NCBI GenBank assembly: GCA_001683735.1
Contig: LUGG01000033.1
Coordinates: forward strand, 124,001-188,000
Reading direction: 5' to 3'
DNA from: Grifola frondosa
Taxonomy: Eukaryota > Basidiomycota > Agaricomycetes > Polyporales > Grifolaceae
DNA length: 64,000 bases
Under the pieces are notes generated by a model. The model was not told where the DNA came from, ran no database searches, and saw only the letters and a list, made by a program, of their open reading frames with translations. The number at the start of each line of letters is the position of its first letter. Positions within the stretch are counted from its first letter, which is position 1. The position numbers were made by a program, and so were the translations under genes. Shown here in pieces: positions 44,080 through 55,549 of this stretch.

Positions 44080-45290
44080 AGGCAACATTGAGAGGACAGT
44101 CGGTTTCCGCCTCGGATACAGCGGATGTGATGGCGGTGCTACACCGGGAAGGATCCCCAGCCAGGTGGAGCTCGAGGCGATGGGTGGTGTGGCTGGCGCC
44201 GTTGCGTGCCGTACTGCTGTGCGCTCACGGTGGAGATGCGCTCCAGGGAGAAGCCGAGGAGCTCAGACGGAGGGAGACTGAGTCGATGTCGCGGGGCTGT
44301 ATGGTGAGGGTGGGCAGATCACCACGTGGGAGGAAGGGGGGGGGGGAGGGAGATAGGTATGTGTTTTCTGTTGACTAATTAGTCGTGGATGTGTTTGTAT
44401 AGGGCCAAAAATTACTTGCCTCGTCGAGAGCCGTGGTGAAGGAGCCGATGAGCCTCTAGAATTTGTCGATGCGCCGGTCCGTCTCAGCGATATCCCTGGC
44501 GTCGGAATCTTGGGCTTACTTGAAAGCTCGGGCTCGGCTTTCATATTCTGCGCGCCATCCCTCTTCTTCGCCGCTGGCCTCTCGACACCATGTCTGTCCT
44601 CCTCCGACCATGCATCACGCTCGCAAGCTTCCTATGATCATCCTTCACCTTGCTCATCTGATCCACGCACAGTCGACCTTCGACCGTACCCCTCATCGGC
44701 TTTCCAGGCTCAGCCTCGCCTTCCTTCTTCAGCAGCAAATTCAACGGATCCATGAGCTCTATCTCCAGCGCAGCGAGCTCAGCCTATAGAATGCGCATGC
44801 GCGATGAGAGCGGCATGGACAGCGTCAGCGTCGTGGGGAGGGGCGGGAGACGGTCCGCATACTGTATTCTCAGAGTCAGCGACGCGGAGCACCACGTCAA
44901 GAAGGGATGACACGTACTGTATTCCGCTTTCCTGAACCTCTTGCTCGATTTCTCTATACCCATCAAGTGGTAAGCATCCAGCTCCTTCGATAACGTTCCT
45001 TCTCTTCCCGTACTGAGAACGGCATGTCCCACGAGAACAATTCGAATGAATGGCGTTCTGTAGGTAACTCCAGCGTTGAGCATAGTCCTCTGCCGGCTCG
45101 CCATGAACGAAAAAGATGTACTCTGCTGGCAATCGACAACAAAGGCCAACGCTCACAGAAACAATCGGGGCTGCATAAGCTGAGCGTAAGTAAAGAGGGC
45201 ACTCTGCCTCTGTGGAAACTGCCGAAGCTACGGGCGCGTATTGGGCGCGTATTGGGCACGTAAGTTCATCGTTCAACCTTCATCGACCAA
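44080..45290 (-). pseudogene. Coiled-coil block, copy 4
   Basis: Duplicate of 38220-39260. Minus frame 44541-44753 has MDPLNLLLKKEGEAEPGKPM and KVKDDHRKLASVMHGRRR. Upstream frame 44779-45276 (165 codons) has LCCRLPAEYIFFVHGEPAED, YREIEQEVQESGIQ and SLLDVVLRVADSENTVCGP. The in-frame TAG between the two parts is conserved at the same place. A 12-G run at 44336-44347 lies upstream. The protein family is not recognised. Confidence 0.42.
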
Positions 45291-45490
45291 GTCCTAATTT
45301 GTGTGTTTTTGGTAGGAATACCTTTGTACTGACGCGTTCCATACTGGACGCTACGAACGGCCGCTGGGCTGCGCTACTGTGCGACCTCCGACGTGAAATA
45401 TTACAATTACACCTATTCTATATGTAAGTACTAAGTACTTATGGTCTTTATCAAATATTACAGATAGCGTATAGTGACCAGCAGGAATGA
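45290..45490. repeat. Inter-unit spacer, copy 5 (minimal)
   Basis: Only the right end of the spacer is left: GGTCTTTATCAAATATTACAGAT near 45440-45462 (two words) and the following start of the plus-strand block. The GCGCT-rich core is replaced by GGCGCGTATTGGGCGCGTATTGGGC at 45233-45257, three near-copies of GGGCGCGTATT. Confidence 0.45.
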
Positions 45491-45725
45491 CCTGCCAGGG
45501 GATCCCCGGAGCCAGACATCATCACTGCGATTACACGATGAACGGAACAGTGCTGGTTCCAGGAACGAGGTACCACACATGGATCCATGAAAGGCTTCAG
45601 AGCTTAGCCTGTGCGGTGATTTTGGGCAAGACGCCTCCGCTGGAAACGCTCATGCATTTATTCATTTATTCCTACCATCAACAACTGCAGGCTGATGGCT
45701 CTCTCTTTCACAGACTAATCATATG
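45490..45725 (+). pseudogene. Candidate plus-strand split gene, copy 5 (short)
   Basis: Frame 45487-45783 contains ACAVILGKTPPLETL and, after the region where the intron lies in other copies, HRLIICQILGSS. The hydrophobic upstream exons are missing. Shortened copy. Confidence 0.33.
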
Positions 45726-46118
45726 TCAGATCCTCGGATCATCGCACGAGGTCCACAGCTCACGGAGCGCAGTGGGACTATAGGACGGCACCAGAATTTG
45801 CACGAGGGGGCTTGCCAGCTCACGCTCTTCGCTCTTGTCCATGCCAATCACCGCGCGACCTGCACCGCCGCAGCAGACGTGCAACATGGCGAATGTGGGT
45901 AAGCGCGTCGGGTTGCACAGGATGTGCTGTAGCAGCGTGAGGCGCGTGAGCACCGGGGTCAGGTTGTTCAGCTCGTCATTGACACGGGTGCGCTCGTGGA
46001 TCGGCATGGTGCGAGTCGGCGGGGTGGTGCGGCTGGCGATGCTGCCTGTCTTGCTGCTGTACGCGCGCGATGGAGACGCGCTTAAGGTCTGAGCCATGTT
46101 ATTCGCATGCAAGTCCAT
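45726..46118 (-). CDS. DDPRI-tail protein, 130 aa (only open copy)
   Basis: A continuous minus frame from MDLHANNMAQTLSASPSRA through TPPTRTMPIHERTRVNDELN, LTPVLTRLTLLQHILCNPTR, LHVCCGGAGRAVIGMDKSEE and SPLVQIL to TALRELWTSCDDPRI and stop. It is the only copy of eight in which the N-terminal and C-terminal conserved parts are in one frame, so it is the best candidate for a functional gene, or a copy restored by chance. A TATATAAG word on the minus strand lies near 46312-46319, about 195 bp upstream. It has no recognised family, signal peptide or membrane segment. Confidence 0.45.
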   Translation of the reverse strand: MDLHANNMAQTLSASPSRAYSSKTGSIASRTTPPTRTMPIHERTRVNDELNNLTPVLTRLTLLQHILCNPTRLPTFAMLHVCCGGAGRAVIGMDKSEERELASPLVQILVPSYSPTALRELWTSCDDPRI

Positions 46119-46551
46119 CGAGAATTTATGTGGGCGGAAGATGTCTGTTACGTTCTGTCGGGTAACGAGAGAATTTCGGGAAGCATCTTCGATTTTATAT
46201 CTTACAGCTAATTACAAGTGCACCCCGAGGAGATCCTGCGTATTCATCCAATCAATCAACTCAACAACTCCCGGCATTGTGAACGTGCTAAGCCATCGGT
46301 ACCGCCGCACTTATATACAACATGGGGACATTTTCTTGCACTGGACTTAAACCGCCCAGCGATTCAGCAAAACCTCCGTCCACAAATATAAGGAAATAGA
46401 TAAGAGAGTAGGAAAGCGACGGACGATGCCTGACACCAGACAGACTCCAGTTCCAGTATGCACTGTTCTTTTAAGCCCAACGTCAACGCGCACGACGTAG
46501 TGACGGGATAGCAATACGCACCAACCGAAATCATATGACAGTCTTAGTAGC
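46119..46551. other. Upstream region of the DDPRI gene and 3' flank of DUF6533 copy E
   Basis: Contains the TATA-like word near 46312-46319 (minus strand) and the conserved DUF6533 3' flank (CAGACAGACTCCAGTTCC near 46438-46455). No coding sequence. Confidence 0.4.
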
Positions 46552-47795
46552 TTACTCTCTGAATCCCGATGGACCGGGTTCAGCCACGGATGGTTCATGA
46601 ACACTGCTGTGACCTAACTCCATTTCCTCCTCATTGTCTAGCATGTCCTCATGTTCGCCCTCTCCATCAGCTCCCTGATCGTTCGAGGAACTGCGATCGA
46701 TCGTAGAGAGCGATAATTCGTGGTCAAGAGGAGCACCGAGGGGTTCGATGAAAGCCGCAAACTGGATCGAGCGGACAAACGACGGGCGACTCGAATGTTC
46801 GATGCTGCATTGGGATGCATCCATTGCGCGGAGATTGAGCATTTTCCAATACGTCTGCGGGATGGTTACGGTAAGAATAAGTATATCCGCGACGATTGCT
46901 GCCGCACGCCCTATATATTTCACTGGAATTGCTGCGTGAGCACAGCGCTTGCGCAATATGAAGCCGACAGCACTACATACATCTATACGACGCACGGATT
47001 CAGTTAACGAGCTGCAGTGGCATTAATGAATTTTACTGACATGTTGTTGAGCTCCGGCGAGACCCACGGCACCGTTGTACAATTGATCCGGGGTGGAGCT
47101 ACAACCGCTACTTGGCGCACGTACAGAAACTAGAAGTACGTGTCGCGCTTCAATTCACGCTAGGCTCAATGTCGAGGACAGAGCTTACCGGTGTAGGTCC
47201 GCAAGAAACCAGGGACAAGATAAATATCAATGAAGTGATTTGCCATTTACGAGAGGACAAGGCATATGCTCGGAGACTTGAGAATGCTTCACAGAATATC
47301 AATTGCCGGTCAGCAGTGAGAATATTGTATGACTACTCACTGGACACAAGAAAAAGGAAGAGTAGCTCGAAAGCTACCACCAACCAAACCAATGCAGAAC
47401 AGCTCTGGAAATTATGAGTGAGCAAATACAGTCTACAGCGATAGGAGGAGGACTGTACCATTATCGATATTGGATATATTGTTGGGAGGTTAAGAATGAA
47501 GCGAGAAGCATAGAATACCTTGCGACCAAAAAACGTAAGGTGGCCGCCGAGAATGGACGCTTCCAGACGAGTTGATATTCACGATCGAACGTGATAATGT
47601 ACTCATAGAGCAGAAGAGCTGCGACAGATAGGAATGAGAAATGATTTGAGATTGTGAGCAAACCACTGACCGGGCACTGATACATAACGATATGTTGCGA
47701 TGAAGCTGTGCGGTAGGTATGTTAGATGAGTTAAGACTGCCGGGCGTCACTCACAGTTGTCGATCCTCTTTAGTACTGACAGCGGACGACGACAT
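46552..47795 (-). pseudogene. DUF6533 gene, copy E (internal in-frame deletion plus frameshift)
   Basis: Start MSSSAVSTKEDRQ at 47795. Exons 2 and 4-7 are open, but exon 3 lacks one base after YSMLL, leading to TAA before the donor. A deletion of about 400 bp joins exon 8 (IPQTYWK) directly to the middle of the last exon (MLNLRAMDASQ) in frame, removing the RDG junction, exons 9-11 and the ISRF motif. The tail ends GFRE as in copy C. APPPINCT has become APPRINCT. Confidence 0.72.
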
Positions 47796-48009
47796 GGTGT
47801 GAGGTTGTCCGAACCACTTCGAAGTGAATGTTCTAGCAGAGATGAAGATATTCTGCTCTTATATCTGAAACTCGAGGACAATATCATTGAACTGCGATGT
47901 CCTCTCAGTCAGAACATGATTGATGGTAGCTGTGCTAGCGCGATGAGACAACGAGACAGGAAGGATAATCTGAATGAATACTCGCCTCAGTACCGCAAAT
48001 GGCATTCAC

Positions 48010-49230
48010 TTAGGACGCCATACATATGTTGTGCGGTAGTCGAGAATGAGAAGGAACATGTAGAACCTAGCTGTCAGCAGTTGAGATGAGTAGTCTTCAT
48101 GGCGACAAGATGGATACTTGCATAATATCGCAATCCGTATCATACATATCACCAGGAGCATCAGTAAGCTGAACAACAGAGATAGCACCGCCTGTTGGAC
48201 ACAGCATCTTCTGTTAGGAACAGCGCGGAAATATGCGAGAGGGCTAACGACTGTGAATAAACAACCTAATGGTTAAACGGATACGTAGGAAAGAAGTCGA
48301 AGTATAGGCCATGTATCGGCCACGGCATGTTGGCAACTTGCTCAATGCGATAGGAACAACGCTGGCGGCGAGCGCGAGTCAAGACCACACGATAGTAAAT
48401 GCGGAATCACAAATCGAAAGATGTCCTGTAACCACGGCAGCGTACAGCGATGCTTCGCCATTTCTGGAGAACATATATACCAATGACATACAGCGAAGCG
48501 CACCTGTGTGCCATTGCTGTACCGGAGCTGAGATCTTTGGGAGACGAACTTCGGCCTCCCGGAATGCACATCGGTGAAATATGGTCGCCCGCGACCGCGC
48601 GTCATCGACCACTAGAATTGACAAGTGCTAGCTCACACTGCTCCTATATGTCAGACTCGGAGTCACGAGAGGGACATGCTCCATCAGGAAAGATCTGCAT
48701 GACTCGTTTGGACTTTGATTGGAAACCGAGAGGAGACCCTCCGGGAACGCATGGAAGGACCCACAGCCTAGCAACTTGGGGCGTCTGTTAAGAGTGGTCT
48801 ATGGTGTGCAAGTGAACGAAGTGAACAAAATCCAAGCATTGAACTCGAAGCAAGGGCGTGTCGACGAAAATGACAGGCGCACATAGGTACCAGCACCACC
48901 AAACGGGACTGAGATAATGCTTGAGCTCCAAGTCCACGTCCACACCGAATGCAGTGGTCGTGATAGCGTCCTCTGGTACAGTATAGTTCGCATAGAGCGA
49001 GACTGCCGTGACATCATCAGGAAATATCTTCATGGGCCACACAAAACGGAGGGGGATGGCGGGGAATTACAGTCTGTTGCGTCTGTCCATGTGCGCCAGC
49101 GCGGCGTCATTTTCGCCATCTGATCAACATCATAGGACTCAATCTCGGCGCGATACTCCACTGTCCTCCTCGCTGTCAAAGAAGTCGACGAAATCGTCGT
49201 ATTCATATATGTCGAGGGCATGTCCGTGGG
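48010..49230 (-). pseudogene. Unrecognised block X, copy 5
   Basis: Acidic motif VDFFDSEEDSG near 49155-49200, then DDVTAVSLYANYTVPEDAIT in a long frame 48788-49042 that also has WWCWYLCAPVIFVDTPLL, a hydrophobic stretch. The 3' part near 48010-48340 is more decayed. This copy shows that the middle of X can be read in a different frame from copy 1. Confidence 0.37.
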
Positions 49231-49576
49231 CGTACTGCAGGAGCATGTCCGTGTGGAGCGTCCTGCCGAAGGGGAAGACAGGCGGTTTTGTAACCTGCTT
49301 TTACGAGTTAATGGGAGGTGGTAAAGAGTAGGGATTTTATGATTCCTCTCTAATCTTGTATTGGAATGTAAGTTATGAGCGACGATAGGACGTACCGTCT
49401 ACTCAAATGTATCGCACGGCTGTAGGACTCGGTGTTAGATAGGATAGAATAGTGGGAACACGGGTATACTATATCTTGCTATAGTACAAATGTACCGTGG
49501 TTGTAAGGTGTGTAATGCGTCAGTAAGTGGTCGGTGTATCAAGAGTTACTATATTTTCGGACTATTTGACTATAGA
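49230..49576. repeat. Conserved block Q, copy 2
   Basis: Matches 13765-14018 and 54430-54640 (ACCGTCTACTC, GTATCGCACGGCTGTAGGACT, GTGTTAGATAGGATAG). It is 5' of block X on the minus strand. No gene is seen. Confidence 0.4.
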
Positions 49577-49985
49577 GTGAGTACTTACATGAGTTGTGCA
49601 TGTGAGCAGTCGGTGCTGAGTTGCGAACGTTTCGGCGCTTAGATGGCACGGATCTCGTTGTGGTCGCGGGTGTCTAAGTACTCTGCGAAAACATACTCCA
49701 GGAGATGATGCATACGCATGACGAGAGTTATCGACGTTTAGGCGCTTCGGTGGCGCTTCGGATCTTGATGACCTAGCGCTAAGGTTAGGCTCACAGGCGC
49801 CAGCCTACAAGCGCTGCCGGAATTGTAGGCGCTTCGCTATCATCGGCGCTTAGTCGTGCTTGTTTGGTTTTTCGTACCGCATAGGACACCTAAAGTTTGT
49901 CTTCATGGACTACGTTAATTTTGCAACATGCATCCTCACGGTAAGCCATCTTGCCTGATCTTTCTAGGTACTGAAGATCCTTATC
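49577..49985. repeat. Inter-unit spacer, copy 6 (uninterrupted reference copy)
   Basis: The full spacer without a transposon: GTGAGTACTTAC start, GGCGCTTAG at about 49635, TSD-equivalent ACTCCAGGA at 49695-49703, GGCGCTTCGGTGGCGCTTCGG at 49740-49760 (two words), core AGCGCTAAGGTTAGGC near 49774-49789 and a GGCGCTTAG word near 49844. It is the empty site for Mutator-like element 1. Confidence 0.7.
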
Positions 49986-50119
49986 AAATATTTGATATGG
50001 CAAGACTTCAAGGGGAATCCCGAAGTCCCAGAGCTAGGCGTCATTACTGCGTGTATGAATGAACGGAATAGTGCTTTCCCCAGTAAGGAGAACCAAGGTC
50101 TTTCCGTGACTGCCTAATA

Positions 50120-50690
50120 ACTCTTCAGAGTCCAGAGCAGCTCTTTTAACTGGCAGCTCTCTTTGCGTCCGTTGGCAGAGTCGTCCCCATTCTCTCGGCA
50201 CAATCTCCGACCGTGCTGCCTATACGACTCTCCATATCCATGTCGACAACATCCGAGGCTGCATTTTCTCAGTCGGTGGGAGAGAAGGATGAATATTGGC
50301 TCGTCGAGTGCATTGCTAAGGCGGTAAGTCCTCCCAGATATCCCGACCGTCCAACTTGTACGCTATTCTACACGTACTGCGGCACAGGATTAGTAACATC
50401 GTATATTCTCGGGAATATCCTGGGAATTGCTACACTGAGTGGGTTGATGCTTCAGTCATCCTAACATGTCCCGGGTATCTTCCATTCATATACGATGCTA
50501 CCAGTATCTTTCTGGTGCTTAATTACAGTTCTTGGCACGGCGTGGAGACAACTCAGTCCTTGGTTCACAGACTGCGTAGCGATTTTTGGCAAGACGCCTC
50601 CGCTGAACAGGCTCAGGCACTTATTCCTTTCGTCACCAACTGCACATGCGACTGACGGCTCTCATTTTCACAGATTGATCTTATGTCAAA
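50120..50690 (+). pseudogene. Candidate plus-strand split gene, copy 6
   Basis: The best hydrophobic frame of the family: TLFYTYCGTGLVTSYILGNI (50358-50417), continuing LGIATLSGLML to a stop at 50464. It follows an exon ending at 50321 with GTAAGTCC. Frame 50356-50655 also ends RLRSDFWQDASAEQAQALI. The two frames compete, and conservation supports both in places. Confidence 0.4.
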
Positions 50691-50699
50691 TCCTAAGAT

Positions 50700-51400
50700 C
50701 GTCGCGTGTCAGCTTGCGGAGCGCAGCTGAGGAGTCAGATAGCCAATATCGGCATGAGGGGCATCTGTAGCGCAGCGAGCGTCCGGAGGGCAGCCCGACT
50801 TCTTAACGTGTGCGCACCTCTAGGTCCTCCACAAACGGGCTGGCACTCCCGACGTGGTCTGGCAGCCTCACATACCTCAGCACCAGTGGCTTGTTCTCCT
50901 CGCCCGCGCCACCGCACACCCTGCAACGCCGCAGCAGACATATACAACGTGGAGAGCGTGCGTATGTGCATCAGTTTACACAGGATGTGCGGGAGCACTG
51001 CGAGCGCGTGGGCACTGGTGTCACCTGGTCTAGCCATCGTCGACATGGGTGCGCTCGGGGCCAGGCGGGGTGCTCGTCGGTGGGGTGGTGCAGCTGGTGG
51101 CGCTGCCAGTCGTGCAACTATGCACCCGCGATGGAGGCGTGCTCGAGGTTCGAGCCTCGCTTTTCGCATGCAAGTCCGTGGAGAATTCATGTGGGTGGAA
51201 TATGTATGTTACGTTCCGTCGGGTTGCGAGATAATTTCTGGAGGCATTACAGTTGTGCTCTCCGTTTTTGTATTCTACAGAAGCGCATCGCGAGGAGATC
51301 CTGCATATTAATCCAATAAGTCGACGCAAAAAGGAATACATAAGAGAGTGATGATGGTTTAGTACACATGCTGTGATTAATATCCCTTGATTTCTGAACT
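50700..51400 (-). pseudogene. DDPRI-tail block, copy 6
   Basis: The N-terminal frame near 51030-51190 (DLHAKSEARTSS) and the helix region (EENKPLVLRYVRLPDHVGS, near 50840-50920) are conserved, but a TGA after CVN and other shifts break the frame. The minus frame 50735-51190 (151 codons) is open in another register and Ala/Arg-rich, so it is not accepted. Confidence 0.35.
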
Positions 51401-51842
51401 GCAGTCGATCGACGATCATGGTAACGGTGCACCGGTCAACGTTCAACTCCAAAACCTCAAGGCCTCACAGCCAGAGACGTACAGTGTATCGGAACATGGG
51501 ACGTAACAAGAATCCAACTTTCATCAGTGATGCTGAGCTATTACTTACTGGAGTACCTGCACATAATGTACGGGGTTTGTCGGGACATTGCGATTTGGTA
51601 ATGTTTTCACCCGCAAATATAGGAAATGGAGTGATGGTGATTTAGTGCATATGATGATTATGTGGCAGTATATCCCTATAAATTTATGACAGGAAGATAC
51701 AATCCTCCAAGAAAAACAATGCCCCGCGTCAGACACACTCTAATTCCTGTATATATTTCTTCTGGGTCAACATCAGCACTTACAAAGTAGCGACGAGATA
51801 GCAATACCACACGAACCGAAGACATATCGCAGCCTTAGTAGC
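51400..51842. other. Insert-like segment and 3' flank of DUF6533 copy F
   Basis: 51400-51600 has no counterpart in the other units. 51600-51842 repeats the flank at 2780-3009 very closely (ATACAATCCTCCAAGAAAA, CGCGTCAGACACACTC). No gene is called. Confidence 0.4.
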
Positions 51843-53528
51843 CTACTCCCCGGTGACTCCAAATGGACCAGCTTCAGCTTCAGATGGCCCACGAACGCTA
51901 GGCTCGCCTGACATCATTTCCTCGTCCGTGTCCAGCGCGTCCTCGTGTCCATTCTCTCCATCGGCTCCCTGCTCATCCAACGCACCGGGATCGATCGCAG
52001 AGAACGAGAATTCATGCTCGAGAGGGGCACCAAGAGGTTCGACGAAAGGCGCAAACTGGACCGAGCCGACAAACGACGGGCGAGTTGAAGCTTCGGTGCC
52101 ACGTTGGGATACATCGATTTCGCGGAGATTGAGCATAAAACGTGAGATAATAATCGCCGTTATTCTGTGTGCGGCAACGAATATCAATACAGATCAAAAC
52201 GAACAGCAATCAATCGCGGTCACTGACGGATCTATGAAATCGCTAATATACGAGTAGTCCTCCTGTTGACAGCATATGAGGCTCGTGAGTCAGTTGTCAG
52301 TAGTGATTCAAACCGAATATCCCTACAAAGCTTTGTCCAAAATATAAGGATACAATATCTGCAATGCTCATCATCAACAAAGCGCTATCAAATATACCGT
52401 TGTCAATTAGTATCCGACTGGTTTTAAGTTTTGTTAACCTACAAGAAGTATACACTACCTGATGGAGTCTCATCAGATCACGAATGTGTAGATGGAGGAA
52501 TGGAAACTTACCGTCCCTCAGGATCACCGTGTGCAACGGAGTTCGCACATTAGCCTCCGCAGCAGCTCGTCTTTGCCAGTATGTCTGGTGTATGGTTACT
52601 GCAATAACAAGCACATCGGCAGTGATTGTGGCCGCACGCTGTACATACACCACTTGGATTATTGCGTAAGCAGAGCACTTGAGCAACAGTGAGACCAACA
52701 GTACTACATACATCTATACGATGCACGGATTCAGTCAACGGGCTGCAGCGGCATCAATGAATTTCACTGACATGTTATTGACCTCCGGTAGGACTAAAGG
52801 CACTGCTGTACAATTGATCGGAGGCGGAGCTACAACCGCTATTTGCCGCACATCTGAAACTAGAGGTGGATGCCGTCCTTCAACTTCATGCCATATCCAA
52901 TGTCGAGGACATAGCTCACCAGGCTAATTCCGCACGGAATCAGTGACAAGATCAATATCAATGAAGTGATTTTCCATTGACGACCAGACAAGGCATATGC
53001 TCGCAGACTTGAGAATGCTGTATAAAATATCAATTGCCGGTCGGAAGTGAGAATATTGTATGGTTACTCACCGGCCACCAGAAAAAGGAAGGGCATCGCC
53101 AAAGCTGTCGTCAACCAAACCAAAACAGAACAGCTCTGGAAATTATTAGTGGGAAAAGACAGTCCACAGTGACGGGGCGAGCACTGTACCTTTATCGACA
53201 TTGGATAGATGGATGGGACACTAAGAATGAATTGTAGAAGCAGTGAATATCTTGTGAGCAAGAAAAGGACGGTGGCCGCCGAGAATTGGCGCTTCCACAC
53301 GAGCTGGTATTCACGGTCGAACGTGATAATGTATTCATAGACTATAAGAGCTGCGGACACATAGGAATGAGAAAATTACCAGAGATTGTACGTGAATCAC
53401 CCACTGGTTCCCGATGCAATGCAACATATCTGGATGAAGCTGCGCGATAGGATATATCAGATGAGGAAGATTGTGGTAGGGATCACTCACTTTTGCTGGA
53501 CGTCTGCTGCACTGACCTCGAATGACAT
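51843..53528 (-). pseudogene. DUF6533 gene, copy F (close relative of copy A, exon 6 shifted)
   Basis: Start MSFEVSAADVQQ at 53528 resembles copy A's AAEVQQ. Exon 3 carries LIVYEYIITFDREYQLVWKR, exon 5 SLRAYALSGRQWKITSLI, exon 8 TADVLVIAVTIHQTYW, the last exon ISRFMLNLREIDVSQ and a tail ending TGE as in A. Exon 6 lost one base next to its acceptor (TTTCAGATGTG), giving a TAG in frame, and the acceptor of exon 10 is changed (GACAACGGTATA). An extra C near 53353 falls in an intron. Confidence 0.72.
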
Positions 53529-53559
53529 GATGTGAGGTGGTCCAAACCACCTAGGAGTC

Positions 53560-54420
53560 AATGCTCTAGTCCAGATGGAGACGCTCTTATATCTACCCTC
53601 GAGCACAACATCACCAATTTGTCATATCCTCTGTACCAATGAAGTATAGTGAAGCCCAACGCTGTGTCATTGCTGTACTGATGGTTGCTGAACTTCCGAA
53701 GACAAACTTCGGCCGCCCGAAATGCACATCTGTCAAATATAGTCGCCCGTGACCATGCGTCATCGACAACTGGCCAGTGATAGCTCAGTGCTTGCATATA
53801 AGGAACCGAGGGTCCCGGCAAGGAAGATGCTCCATCAGCAAAAAATGGTATGGCTGGTACGGACTTTGACACTCCGGAAACGTATGGGAGATCTATTAGA
53901 GCCTAGCAACTTGGGGCGTCTGTTCAGAGCGAAAATGATGGTGTGCAAGTGGCTATGAACGGATGCGTGCCAGATGCTATCAAAGGTGGATGGAGTGAAT
54001 GGAATACAGCTGCACACTGGCTGTCGAGGGTTATCATAAGGATCAAGGGTCGAAACAAAGGCATGTGGTTGGAAATGCTCACCAAGACAGAGATGCACAT
54101 AGTTACCACCGGCACCGGCACCGAACAGCACCGAGATAACGCATCAGTTCCTCGTCCACGCCGAGACCGAGTGTCATAGTCGTGATAGCGTCATGCGGCC
54201 GAGCATAGTTCGTTATAGCGAGACGCCGTGACATCGTCAGGAAAGGTCTGCATCGGGCACGCAATCTGCAGCGAGTTGGAGTGGAATTGGAGGCCGTGGC
54301 GTCCATTCTCGCCATCTGATCCACACAACAGGAGTCAAGCTCAGTGCGATATCCCGCTGTCCTTCTCTCTGCCGAGGAATTTGATGAAGTCCGAGTCGTC
54401 GTGTTGATACTATGCATTGA
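53560..54420 (-). pseudogene. Unrecognised block X, copy 6
   Basis: Like copy 1 but with the 3' VPVQPLG part missing. Hydrophobic frames VPVVTMCISVLVSI (54080-54121) and GNYVHLCLGEHF recur. The acidic part near 54360-54420 is degenerate. Confidence 0.35.
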
Positions 54421-54429
54421 GGACATCCA

Positions 54430-54640
54430 TGTGGGATTTCGTCTCTATCCTATAACGCTTTTAGCGAGAATGGGACGGAATCGTCTATCTAAACATACCG
54501 CACGACTGTAGGACTTGGTGATAGATAGTCGACAGTGGAAGAATTTTAGCGGGAACGCGCACGTATGTCTTGCTGTAGTATAAATGTGTGTACTGCGGAC
54601 AGAAGTAAGTACTGGTGTACTGAAAATAGCGACTGTAGTA
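54430..54640. repeat. Conserved block Q, copy 3
   Basis: Matches 13780-13990, with TCGTCTATCTAAACATACCG, GACTGTAGGACTTGGTGATAG and GGGAACGCGCACG. No gene is seen. Confidence 0.4.
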
Positions 54641-55330
54641 ATTGACTAGTTGAGTCGTGGAGCGCATGCATCTGAGCAGTCGGTGCTGAGACGCAACCGT
54701 CTGAGCACTTAGATAACACGAGTTGATCGGTGGCGCCAGTGAACTTAGGTCTTGCAGCGCATCTATGCATACACGCCCCACCTCCACAGCACACGTACTC
54801 ACACAACCATCAAACACGAAGGGTGTAAATTCCCGCCTACACGCACGGCACAGCGGACGGGTGAACCCAGCCGCAGGAGGGTGAGCCAACGGAGTTTTTC
54901 AGACAGAAGCCAATGGAATTCGCCAGACAGAGCTCCCCAACGATGCGGAACATCTACAGAGAGGCCGAGAATACCGAGGTGGAGGCCCGCGGACGCGCCG
55001 TTAAATTCGAGCACGTCGAACGCCGTGCGAACACGAGCGAGGCATCGTGTGCGAACCGCTGGTTGAACGGCGTCTGCACCGCCCGGATGGCGCTGAATGC
55101 GCGGTTGATCAGTATCAGAAAGACATTCTTGGATACCCGCAGGACGCGCACAGATGGTTAATCGCGCGGACGGGCATCCAGCAACACGAAGCCCATCTGG
55201 CTGAAGACCACCAGGGTACGGAGCAGGTGCAGGAGGCTTCACGGAGCGCATATGCAGCAGGTGAGTGCGATTGCGCAAAGGGCGCGGCGTGTCATCCCAG
55301 AGGCAGTCGATATCAGCACAAGGTCGTCCC
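54640..55330 (-). pseudogene. F-box-like gene fragment, copy 6
   Basis: LWDDTPRP near 55285-55310, then NRTHLLHMRSVKPPAPAPYPGG and, in frame 54954-55151, VLRVSKNVFLILINRAFSAI, RCLARVRTAFDVLEFNGA; 54799-55278 is open for 159 codons with VDVPHRWGALSGEFHWLL. It is the longest continuous frame of this family but lacks a complete F-box start. GGCATCGTG at 55041-55049 is an empty transposon target. Confidence 0.45.
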
Positions 55331-55520
55331 GAAACCGATACTGCTTAAGCGCTTATTTGGCGCTCCACCCCGCGCTACATATTATCGGCAGTTAGTTGTG
55401 CTCAATTTGGCTCTTCACTTATCCAACAACTACTTATAATGATCTTCAATGTCTCCAATATGCATCGGCACAGTAACCATCTTGCCTCTATCTATATACT
55501 ACTGAAGACCTTTATCAAAT
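55330..55520. repeat. Inter-unit spacer, copy 7 (diverged)
   Basis: TTAAGCGCTTATTTGGCGCTCC near 55346-55367 (two words), then the TATATACTACTGAAGACCTTTATCAAA tail near 55493-55519. The telomere-like core is lost. Confidence 0.5.
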
Positions 55521-55549
55521 GGCAGGAGTAACAAGGGGAATCCTGAACT

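Noticed and set aside
50735..51190. A 151-codon minus-strand frame in the DDPRI block
   Set aside because: It is in a different register from the conserved N-terminal, helix and tail motifs of the family and has biased Ala/Arg composition.
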